Shown here piece by piece: positions 1 to 5,181 of a stretch of DNA of 5,181 nucleotides. This DNA comes from JBBDWZ01 sp050732575 (lineage in GTDB: Bacteria; Gemmatimonadota; Gemmatimonadetes; Longimicrobiales; RSA9). The DNA lies in NCBI GenBank assembly GCA_050732575.1, contig JBOHRF010000380.1:1-5181 (forward strand), in the 5' to 3' direction. The notes under the pieces are model-generated. The model ran no database searches, was not told the origin of the DNA, and worked only from the letters and a program-made list of their open reading frames with translations. Made by a program: the position numbers and the translations under genes. Every line of letters starts with the position of its first letter. The stretch's first letter is position 1.

Positions 1-218
1 CCGCCACGCAGATCACCGAGCGCGGCAGCAATGAAGATCCTAGCTGGGCGCCGGATGGACGTCACATCGTATTCACCGGAGTAGGCAGCGAAGGCTCCGG
101 ATTGTATGTTATCGACAGAACTTCCGGACGGATGCGAAAGCTGGTGAGCGGCGCAGGCCTCAAGATGGCAGACTGGAGCGGTCGCCTGGCCGAACCGAGC
201 TTCGCCGCCGGCAACTGA
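1..218 (+). CDS. tolB: TolB-like beta-propeller protein, C-terminal end (5' truncated by window)
   Basis: Reading from base 3 gives 71 codons ending at TGA 216-218; the gene begins upstream of the window. The residues show a PD40/WD40-like propeller blade: a 'DPSWAPDGRHIVFTG' stretch (the W-S/A-P-DG-..I-F pattern), then 'LYVIDRTSGRMRKL' (strand, D..TG turn, strand), then a closing 'ADWS' strand and a short polar tail. This is how TolB C-termini look. Known role of the family: a periplasmic propeller that binds Pal and couples it to the TolA/TolQ/TolR inner-membrane complex during outer-membrane constriction. The directly following pal gene strongly supports this over other PD40-repeat proteins (peptidase or protein-kinase-linked propellers have similar blades). 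The N-terminal TolB domain and signal peptide cannot be seen, so the name rests on the blade motif plus context. Confidence 0.84.
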   Translation, partial: ATQITERGSNEDPSWAPDGRHIVFTGVGSEGSGLYVIDRTSGRMRKLVSGAGLKMADWSGRLAEPSFAAGN

Positions 219-262
219 CGTCTATGAAAACGCTATCATCACTCGAAACGGGGGACTCAACG

Positions 263-820
263 ATGCTCGGGAACCGCGCGCTGGTCACGCTCGCTGTGGT
301 CGCCTTGACACTGGCTGGTTGCTCGAGACGGCAGCAACCGACGCCGCCCACTACCACGCAAACGCAGACCCAGACGCCGACACCGCCCCGAACGACCACG
401 CCCGATGCGCCGCCTCCTACGCGACCGGACCCCGGCGCTGAAACGCGCCGCGTCCGTGAAGAGCTCATGGAAATGGTCTTCTTCGACTACGATCAGTCTG
501 CCATCCGCGGCGATGCGCGGCCCGTTCTGGATCGTAAGGTTGCCATCCTGCGCGCCAATCCAAACGTTGCGCTGCGCATTGAAGGCCACGCTGACGAGCG
601 TGGCTCGGTGGAGTACAACCTGGCGCTCTCTTTGCGCCGCGCCAACGCGATTCGGGATTACCTGGCAAACTTCAATCTGGATGGCGCGCGCTTCGACGTT
701 GCGCCCATCGGGGAAGAGCGCCCGCTCTCGTCCGGCGCAAGCGAAGACGCATACGCCCGGAACCGGCGCGGCGAATTTCACATAACGCGCGGCGGAGACA
801 ACCTCGTTGCGCCACGGTAA
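263..820 (+). CDS. pal: Peptidoglycan-associated outer-membrane lipoprotein Pal
   Basis: A 185-residue lipoprotein of the Tol-Pal system. Residues 1-20 form a lipoprotein signal peptide with lipobox L17-A18-G19-C20; Ser follows the Cys, so no Asp inner-membrane retention signal. Residues 24-58 are a Pro/Thr/Gln-rich spacer with TQ/TP dipeptides. Residues ~71-176 are an OmpA-C-like peptidoglycan-binding domain with typical Pal motifs: 'VFFDYDQSAIR', 'IEGHADERG' (108-114), 'NLALSLRRANAIRDYL' (119-134), 'GEERP' (150-154) and 'NRR' (167-169). D111 and R126 match, by spacing, the Asp/Arg pair that holds diaminopimelate in OmpA-type domains (established for Acinetobacter OmpA; transferred here by inference). 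An in-frame ATG at 224 would add 13 residues including two acidic ones and spoil the signal-peptide n-region. I prefer ATG 263, which has a weak purine-rich SD-like GGGGGA (250-255) 7 bases upstream. Family length is usually ~150-190 residues. Confidence 0.96.
   Translation: MLGNRALVTLAVVALTLAGCSRRQQPTPPTTTQTQTQTPTPPRTTTPDAPPPTRPDPGAETRRVREELMEMVFFDYDQSAIRGDARPVLDRKVAILRANPNVALRIEGHADERGSVEYNLALSLRRANAIRDYLANFNLDGARFDVAPIGEERPLSSGASEDAYARNRRGEFHITRGGDNLVAPR
356..385 (+). repeat. Degenerate hexamer repeat coding the TQ/TP linker of Pal
   Basis: Five in-frame hexamers (ACGCAA, ACGCAG, ACCCAG, ACGCCG, ACACCG) encode TQ-TQ-TQ-TP-TP, residues 32-41 of Pal. They form the spacer between the lipidated Cys and the peptidoglycan-binding domain. 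Such low-complexity linkers are often length-variable between strains; here that is inference only. Confidence 0.5.
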
Positions 821-826
821 AACATC

Positions 827-1618
827 ATGGCAGATATGCTCACGTTGAAACAGCGACGGCGCGGTTCTCGAACCGCGCCGTTTTTCCTACTGGCGCCACT
901 CGTGGTCACGTTGGCCGGTTGCGTGGCTACCAAGGGCGATGTGCGCACCCTGCAGGACGAGCTGGCCGATCTGCGCACGCGCCAGGACTCACTGGTGCGC
1001 GCAGCCGCTCGCCAAAATCGAGTCCTGGCGGACTCGCTGCAGGCAAACACGGAGCTGTTGCGCACCATGCGCGGTCAGCTGGTCAATCAGATCAGTCAGG
1101 TGCAGGAACTGCTGCTCACGGTCCAGCAACTGCTGGGACAAAACGAGCAGCGCCTGGCGCAGATGCGCGACCAGATGGAACAGCAACGCCAGGCGGCCGC
1201 GCAGCCACCGCCCAGCACACCGGGCCGCGCCACAGGCCAGAGTAACTTCGATGAGATGGTTGCGGCCGGCATGAGCGTGGTCAAGAGCTCACCGGCTTCG
1301 GCACGCGCTGCGTTCCAGCGTATCCTTTCTGAACATCCACAACACGAACGCTTGCCCATGGTACAGTTCTACATTGCCGAGACCTACTACGAGGAAGGCA
1401 ATTTCGAACAAGCATATCGTGAATTCGATCTGGTCGCCGAGAGCTGGCCGAACCATGAACGTGCACGGGCAGCGCTGTATCGAGCCGGTGTGATTGCTGA
1501 AGAACGCAAGAATACGCAGAAGGCGCGCGAATATTACACCAAGGTCAGCACCAACTATCGGGACACGGATGAGGCGCGCCAGGCGACTCAGGCGTTGAGA
1601 CGTCTTCCCCGCCAATAA
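827..1618 (+). CDS. cpoB: Tol-Pal-associated coiled-coil/TPR lipoprotein CpoB (YbgF)
   Basis: A 263-residue protein. Residues 1-32 are a signal peptide: basic n-region (K8, R10-R12, R15), hydrophobic core 17-30, and lipobox L29-A30-G31-C32, so it is predicted to be lipidated. Residues ~36-122 are a heptad-like, Leu/Gln-rich coiled coil without prolines, the YbgF-type trimerisation segment. A Pro/Ala/Gln linker runs ~123-138. Residues ~141-258 are tetratricopeptide-like repeats, e.g. 'FYIAETYYEEGNFEQAYREF' (181-200) and a following A..F/Y..V...Y pattern. The known family role is to modulate TolA and coordinate PBP1B-driven peptidoglycan synthesis with outer-membrane constriction. E. coli CpoB is a soluble periplasmic protein, so the lipobox is a difference. 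ATG 827 lies 6 bases after pal; ATG 836 in the same frame is an alternative with equally little SD. A later start would destroy the signal peptide. An intrinsic-terminator-like hairpin sits in codons 11-20. Confidence 0.9.
   Translation: MADMLTLKQRRRGSRTAPFFLLAPLVVTLAGCVATKGDVRTLQDELADLRTRQDSLVRAAARQNRVLADSLQANTELLRTMRGQLVNQISQVQELLLTVQQLLGQNEQRLAQMRDQMEQQRQAAAQPPPSTPGRATGQSNFDEMVAAGMSVVKSSPASARAAFQRILSEHPQHERLPMVQFYIAETYYEEGNFEQAYREFDLVAESWPNHERARAALYRAGVIAEERKNTQKAREYYTKVSTNYRDTDEARQATQALRRLPRQ
857..885 (+). terminator. Intrinsic-terminator-like hairpin inside the 5' end of cpoB
   Basis: The left arm CGGCGCGGTT (857-866) and right arm AACCGCGCCG (871-880) are perfectly complementary over 10 bp, with a CTCG loop (867-870) followed immediately by TTTTT (881-885). 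That is the complete architecture of a rho-independent terminator, placed 36 bases after the pal stop codon. It overlaps cpoB codons 11-20 exactly in register: the arms encode R-R-G-S-R-T-A-P and the T-run encodes F-F, the start of the signal-peptide hydrophobic core. It could end a tolB-pal transcript, with partial read-through into cpoB and beyond, or be silenced when a ribosome translates cpoB. The hairpin is seen; its activity is inferred. Confidence 0.7.
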
Positions 1619-2115
1619 TGCGCTGTCCGTATTGCCATGGGACCGACGATCGAGTGGTCGATTCGCGCGGCAGTCGTGAAGGCGGGGCTATCCGCCGTCG
1701 GCGCGAATGCCTGCAATGCGGTCGCCGCTTCACGACCTACGAATATGTGGAGGAACGTCAGCTCCAGGTGGTAAAGCAGGACGGTACCGTGGAAAACTAC
1801 GATCGTCGCAAACTGCTGCGTTCCCTGCGTCTAGCCTGTGTCAAGCGCCCATTCACGGTTCCCGAAATCGAAGCCATTGCAAGTGACATTGAAGAGCAGA
1901 TTGGCCGGCAGAAACAGGATGAAATAGCCAGTCGAATGCTCGGTGAAATGGTCATGGAACGACTCAAGGCACGTGACCATGTAGCCTATGTTCGTTTTGC
2001 CTCGGTTTACCGGAACTTTCAGGATATCGATGAGTTCTACGAGGAGTTGCGCGACCTGAGTGCGCGGCGTGCACGTGCTGCGCTCAACGAGGGACAGGCC
2101 GAACTGCCACTCTAA
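1618..2115 (+). CDS. nrdR: Transcriptional repressor NrdR (ribonucleotide reductase regulator)
   Basis: 165 residues, within the usual 150-175 of the family. The N-terminus is a zinc ribbon with C3-P-Y-C6 and C31-L-Q-C34 as the four ligands, including the hallmark 'MRCPYC', 'VVDSR', 'IRRRREC' and 'CGRRFTTYE' stretches. Residues ~48-138 are an ATP-cone domain ('VVKQDGTVENYDRRKLLRSL', then 'AYVRFASVYRNFQDIDEF' at 123-140). Known role: an ATP/dATP-sensing repressor that binds paired NrdR boxes upstream of nrd operons. No nrd gene is present here, so it probably acts in trans. ATG 1618 overlaps the cpoB TAA (1616-1618) by one base (TAATG) with no obvious SD, implying translational coupling to cpoB. 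The C-terminal tail after ~145 is Arg/Ala-rich and not informative. Confidence 0.97.
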   Translation: MRCPYCHGTDDRVVDSRGSREGGAIRRRRECLQCGRRFTTYEYVEERQLQVVKQDGTVENYDRRKLLRSLRLACVKRPFTVPEIEAIASDIEEQIGRQKQDEIASRMLGEMVMERLKARDHVAYVRFASVYRNFQDIDEFYEELRDLSARRARAALNEGQAELPL

Positions 2116-2119
2116 GATC

Positions 2120-2905
2120 ATGAAGTTCTTCAAGTCCGGACCCGGCCAGGCAGAGATGCCGTTTCTCGACCATCTGGAGGAGCTGCGGTGGCGCATCCTC
2201 TGGAGCCTGCTGGCAGTGATCGGCGGGTCGGTCATCGGCTACTTCGTCGTCACCGAGCTGCATGTTCTCGAGTGGCTCATCGATCCCGTGCGCCCCTATC
2301 TGCCCGACGGCAAGCTGGGCACACTGGGCCCCATGGATCCGTTCCTCCTCGTGCTCAAGCTGACGCTGACCGTGGGATTCATTCTGGCGTTTCCCGTGGT
2401 CGTGGCCCAGCTCTGGGCTTTCATTTCGCCGGCGCTGCATACGCGTGAGAAGCGCGCCATTGTGCCGGCGCTTTATCTGGGCCTCATCCTGTTCGCGGCG
2501 GGTGTGGCGTTGGCGTATTACCTGGTTCTGCCCATGACGCTCGAGTTCGGCCAGAGCTTTCTTTCGGAATCACTCAAGCCGAACCTGATTGCCGCGAATT
2601 ACCTGTCGCTGGTGGTGAAGATCCTGGTTGCTTTTGGTGCCGTGTTTGAGTTGCCCGTGGTCATCCTCGTACTCGCATCGCTCGGCCTGGTCAGCGCAAA
2701 GTTCCTGGCTTCCAAGCGCCGGATGGCAATTGCGGGCAGCGCAATTCTGGCCGCACTGCTGACCCCGGGCGACGTGATAACCGTGACCATCTTCATGATG
2801 GGCCCGCTCATTCTGCTCTACGAGATGAGCATCGGCCTGGCCCGTCTGGTGGAGCGCAGGCGCGCTCGTAACGCGTTGCAGGAACCCATGCCGGAGGCGT
2901 CATGA
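2120..2905 (+). CDS. tatC: Sec-independent (twin-arginine) translocase subunit TatC
   Basis: 261 residues, the usual TatC size, with about six membrane segments (approx. 26-46, 76-97, 115-138, 160-185, 203-218, 222-240). Family motifs: 'FLDHLEELRWR' at the cytosolic N-terminus (E21 matches E. coli E15), 'LWAFISPAL' with F101 and E110 (matching F94 and E103 of the twin-arginine signal-binding site), 'FELPV' with E177 (matching E170), and 'ALLTPGDVIT...PLILLYE' near the end. These equivalences come from motif spacing. Role: inner-membrane receptor for RR-signal-peptide substrates, working with TatA/TatB to export folded proteins. ATG 2120 is 4 bases after the nrdR stop. The frame stays open upstream to an ATG at 2060, but that would lie inside nrdR and add an unrelated N-terminus. 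ATG 2156 (M13) is another option just before the conserved block. No tatA/tatB gene lies in this window. Confidence 0.96.
   Translation: MKFFKSGPGQAEMPFLDHLEELRWRILWSLLAVIGGSVIGYFVVTELHVLEWLIDPVRPYLPDGKLGTLGPMDPFLLVLKLTLTVGFILAFPVVVAQLWAFISPALHTREKRAIVPALYLGLILFAAGVALAYYLVLPMTLEFGQSFLSESLKPNLIAANYLSLVVKILVAFGAVFELPVVILVLASLGLVSAKFLASKRRMAIAGSAILAALLTPGDVITVTIFMMGPLILLYEMSIGLARLVERRRARNALQEPMPEAS
2893..2897 (+). promoter_or_regulatory. Shine-Dalgarno GGAGG for lptD, inside the tatC 3' end
   Basis: GGAGG lies in the last tatC codons. It is 7 bases before ATG 2905 and only 4 bases before ATG 2902; both ATGs are in the lptD frame (ATGATG). Spacing favours ATG 2905, giving a one-base overlap with the tatC TGA (TGATG). 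It is the only strong SD at any gene junction in the window; the other starts rely on weak or no SD and probably on coupling. Confidence 0.7.
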
Positions 2906-5181
2906 TGCGCGCGCTCTGGTTGGCTACCAGCGCGCTGGTCGTGACCAGTTCGGCGGGCGCGCAGCAAACGCAAGAGACGCCGCCCAAGACGGCCCGCCAA
3001 ACCGTTCTCGAAAAACTGCGCAACATGGGGCAAGAGGCACCGCGGGATACCAGCACACTGCCTGACTCCGTGCGCGAGCGCTTGCGGCGGCAGCGGGCCG
3101 ACAGCGCAAACTTGGCGCGCCGACCGCAGCAGCAAGCCACAGCCCCGGTGGAATTGCCACGCGATTCACTGATGCAGGCACTGGCTCGGCTGCAGGGCTT
3201 TACCATGACCGAGTACAAGGGGACCAGCGCGCGCTTCAACGCGGACAGCGGCATCCTGATACTGCACGCGCGACCGGATTCACAGGCGGCGGTGGTGCAG
3301 GGTGCTCAGTCCATGACCGCGGACTCGCTGCTGACCTTCAACCGGGGCACTGCCATCGCGTGCGGCTATGGCAAACCCGTGCTGACGGGCGAGCGTGCGG
3401 AAGCGCCCGTGCAAAGTACGCTGGTGTGCTACAACACCAAGACGCGAGTGGGCACCGCGCTGGGCGCAACTACACGGGTGACCGAAGGCGCGAATTGGAT
3501 TGTAGCGGGCGACCTGACCACGGCTGATACGGATCTGTACATCCACGATGGCCGCTTCACTGATTGTGCACTGGAGATTCCGCACTATCACTTCAGCGCG
3601 GGCGAAGTGAAAGTCGTGAACAAGGATGTGCTGGTAGCGCGCAACGTGACCCTGAACTTTGGCGACGTGCCCGTGTTCTGGCTGCCGTTCCTGATGCAGA
3701 GTCTCAAGCAGGGACGGCGCAGCGGGATCCTGATGCCGGAGTTCAGCGTGAATGACATTGTGCGGCGCAGCAGTCGCTACAATCGGCGCATCACCAACCT
3801 GGGTTTTTATTGGGCCGCCAGTGAGTATGTAGGTGCACGACTGGCCTTTGGCTGGTTCAATGACAACTGGACGCAGCTGGATGGCAGCTTTGACTACCGC
3901 GTCTCGGAGAAATTCCTGGATGGCGGGGTGAACTGGCGACAGTACTGGCCGGCCGGGGGTGGCAGACAAATGACGCTATCGGCCACCAACAGCTGGCAGC
4001 CGAACGAGCGTACATCGTTGAATGGCAACGTGGCGTATGCATCATCCAGCCAGTTCCTGAAGCAGAACACGTTCGATCCGCGCGAGTTGAACCGCTCGAT
4101 TGATTCCAACGTCAACATGCGACGCCAGTTCGATTGGGGCTCGGTCTCGCTGGGCGGTTCACGCCGACAGCACCTGTCGGACAACCGAGTGGACCTGGTG
4201 CTGCCCAGCCTGGGTGTAAGCTTTTCATCGGTCACGCTGTTCCCATCCGCGGGCGGCACACGACGCTGGTACAACGACGCCACCTGGACCGGCAACGCGA
4301 GCACGCGCCTGGCCTCGGCCCGGCTGGATCAATTGACCACGCCTACCGGTTTCGATACGGACGCGCTGCAAGTCAGTGCTCAGAGCGGATTCACGCTTGG
4401 GCAGTTCTCATTGTCGCAATCCGTCTCGATGGATCGAAACGCGCGCCTCGAGCGCGCGGCTGGCCTGGACCAGGAGGGCGATTCGATCAGGTTTGCGCCC
4501 AGTGTGATGGACCAGCGGATGAACTGGAATACAGCGCTCAGCTTCCAACAGCGGTTGATGGGGACCAGCACCTTCACACCGGGTATCGCGTTGCGCGGGG
4601 AATCGGCCCGCGACACGCTCACCGGTATGACCGTCACGGCGCCGACCCGCCTGGATGCGAACGCCAGTCTCAAGGTTGATGTGTTTGGCTTCTGGCGCGG
4701 TATCGGTCCCGTTGAGCGGATCCGACATCACTTGTCCCCGACCATCAGCTACAGCTATTCACCTGCTTCCGCACCAGATTCTTCGCAGGCGCGCGTGTTT
4801 GGCCGGGCGCAGATTCGCGAACAGAACCGAGTGACTCTGGGGCTTAGCCAGACGATCGAGGGCAAATATCGCAGCAAGGCCTCGCCCGCTGATTCGGTCA
4901 GCGCGCCCGACACGATATCGAATGATCCGGAACAGCCGCGGCGACTACCGCAGGGTAACCGCGTGCGGCTGCTCTCCCTCAACACAGACGCAGTGGTCTA
5001 CGATTTCGTGGAGGCGCGCGAGGGCTTTGGCGTACAGACCACGCAAATCTCGAACAGCATCAACTCCGATTTGTTGCGCGGTCTGCAGCTCAGTGTCACA
5101 CACGACCTGTTCCGGGCTCTTCCGCTTCCGGAAGGAGCGCCGCCCGAGACTCGTCCCGACCGCAAGTTCGCTCCTCATCTG
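2905..5181 (+). CDS. lptD: LptD-like LPS-assembly outer-membrane protein (3' end beyond window)
   Basis: Open from ATG 2905 to the window edge, 759 codons with no stop, so the C-terminus is missing. Residues 1-19 are a Sec signal peptide (AGA before Q20-Q21). Residues ~20-90 are a polar Arg/Gln-rich spacer. Residues ~95-250 resemble the LptD N-terminal beta-jellyroll (OstA/LptA-like) that receives LPS from the periplasmic bridge, with 'YKGTSARFNADSG' and 'FTDCALEIPHYHF' (218-230). The jellyroll/barrel junction shows 'GDVPVFWLPF' (253-262) and 'GRRSGILMPEF' (270-280), close to the LptD 'RSGFL.P.F' signature. From ~285 on come alternating amphipathic strands rich in aromatic residues, plus 'RHHLSPTISYSYSP' near 607-620. 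Three Cys (153, 175, 221) all lie in the jellyroll part, unlike the E. coli arrangement with a C-terminal Cys pair. ATG 2902 is an alternative start. Known role: with LptE, inserts LPS into the outer leaflet. Identification is motif-based; remote divergence leaves some room for another OstA-type barrel. Confidence 0.86.
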   Translation, partial: MRALWLATSALVVTSSAGAQQTQETPPKTARQTVLEKLRNMGQEAPRDTSTLPDSVRERLRRQRADSANLARRPQQQATAPVELPRDSLMQALARLQGFTMTEYKGTSARFNADSGILILHARPDSQAAVVQGAQSMTADSLLTFNRGTAIACGYGKPVLTGERAEAPVQSTLVCYNTKTRVGTALGATTRVTEGANWIVAGDLTTADTDLYIHDGRFTDCALEIPHYHFSAGEVKVVNKDVLVARNVTLNFGDVPVFWLPFLMQSLKQGRRSGILMPEFSVNDIVRRSSRYNRRITNLGFYWAASEYVGARLAFGWFNDNWTQLDGSFDYRVSEKFLDGGVNWRQYWPAGGGRQMTLSATNSWQPNERTSLNGNVAYASSSQFLKQNTFDPRELNRSIDSNVNMRRQFDWGSVSLGGSRRQHLSDNRVDLVLPSLGVSFSSVTLFPSAGGTRRWYNDATWTGNASTRLASARLDQLTTPTGFDTDALQVSAQSGFTLGQFSLSQSVSMDRNARLERAAGLDQEGDSIRFAPSVMDQRMNWNTALSFQQRLMGTSTFTPGIALRGESARDTLTGMTVTAPTRLDANASLKVDVFGFWRGIGPVERIRHHLSPTISYSYSPASAPDSSQARVFGRAQIREQNRVTLGLSQTIEGKYRSKASPADSVSAPDTISNDPEQPRRLPQGNRVRLLSLNTDAVVYDFVEAREGFGVQTTQISNSINSDLLRGLQLSVTHDLFRALPLPEGAPPETRPDRKFAPHL

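Noticed and set aside
215..239. Possible promoter between tolB and pal (CTGACG as -35, TATCAT as -10).
   Set aside because: The hexamer spacing is only about 13 bases and the -35 match is weak; not convincing without transcript data.
224..262. Upstream in-frame ATG (224) as the start of pal.
   Set aside because: It would place 13 residues including Glu and Asp before the lipoprotein signal peptide and has no SD-like sequence. ATG 263 gives a standard signal peptide.
257..781. Long minus-strand open frame opposite pal, plus similar antisense frames opposite cpoB, tatC and lptD (e.g. 3280-3969).
   Set aside because: GC-rich coding DNA commonly leaves the antisense frame open. The sense strand carries clear family motifs and the antisense products have no recognisable domains.
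2060..2119. Upstream in-frame ATG (2060) as the start of tatC.
   Set aside because: It lies within nrdR by 56 bases, and the added residues match nothing in TatC N-termini. ATG 2120 directly precedes the conserved N-terminal block.
4441..4459. GC-rich near-palindrome around CTCGAG in lptD.
   Set aside because: Pairing fails immediately outside the central six bases when aligned on the centre, so there is no real stem and no T-run.
4134..4679. Plus-strand 181-residue open frame overlapping lptD.
   Set aside because: It is a +1-frame shadow of the barrel-coding region, with Gly/Arg/Ala-rich composition and no motif. The lptD frame continues through without a stop.
1..5181. Mobile elements, CRISPR arrays, tRNA/rRNA, toxin-antitoxin or other accessory systems.
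   Set aside because: The whole window is filled by six conserved housekeeping genes with junctions of 44 bases or less; no direct-repeat arrays, insertion-sequence ends or RNA gene signatures were seen.

Overview
The window reads as one unbroken, plus-strand, co-directional block of cell-envelope genes from a GC-rich, diderm (LPS-type outer membrane) bacterium. The order is tolB (3' end) - pal - cpoB/ybgF - nrdR - tatC - lptD (5' part, cut by the window end). The lptD-type barrel, the lipoprotein form of CpoB and this gene order would fit a Gemmatimonadota-like lineage. That placement is inference from family resemblance and not from any search; the sequence directly supports only 'Gram-negative-type, GC-rich'.

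Layout: bases 1-218 hold the C-terminal end of a TolB-type beta-propeller protein. After a 44-base gap comes pal (263-820), a peptidoglycan-binding outer-membrane lipoprotein. Six bases later cpoB/ybgF begins (827-1618), encoding a coiled-coil plus TPR protein with a lipobox. Its stop overlaps the start of nrdR by one base (1618-2115), the Zn-ribbon/ATP-cone repressor of ribonucleotide reductase genes. Four bases further is tatC (2120-2905), the multi-spanning receptor of the twin-arginine translocase. Its stop overlaps the start of a large lptD-like gene (2905 to beyond 5181), the outer-membrane LPS-assembly barrel. There is no gene-free stretch longer than about 45 bases.

How they fit together: TolB, Pal and CpoB belong to the Tol-Pal trans-envelope machine, which ties the outer membrane to peptidoglycan and aids constriction at division. 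TatC exports folded proteins, and LptD inserts LPS in the outer leaflet. NrdR is the odd member, a DNA-binding regulator of dNTP synthesis, yet it sits with touching ends between envelope genes. Tight spacing suggests one polycistronic mRNA.

The most noteworthy non-gene signal is a perfect 10-bp GC-rich hairpin followed by a T-run (857-885). It looks exactly like an intrinsic terminator but lies inside the first codons of cpoB, in the signal-peptide coding stretch. It could be the end of a tol-pal transcript with read-through, or a translation-sensitive attenuator for cpoB-nrdR-tatC-lptD. Otherwise these are conserved housekeeping families, and I see no sign of a new defence, mobile or biosynthetic system.
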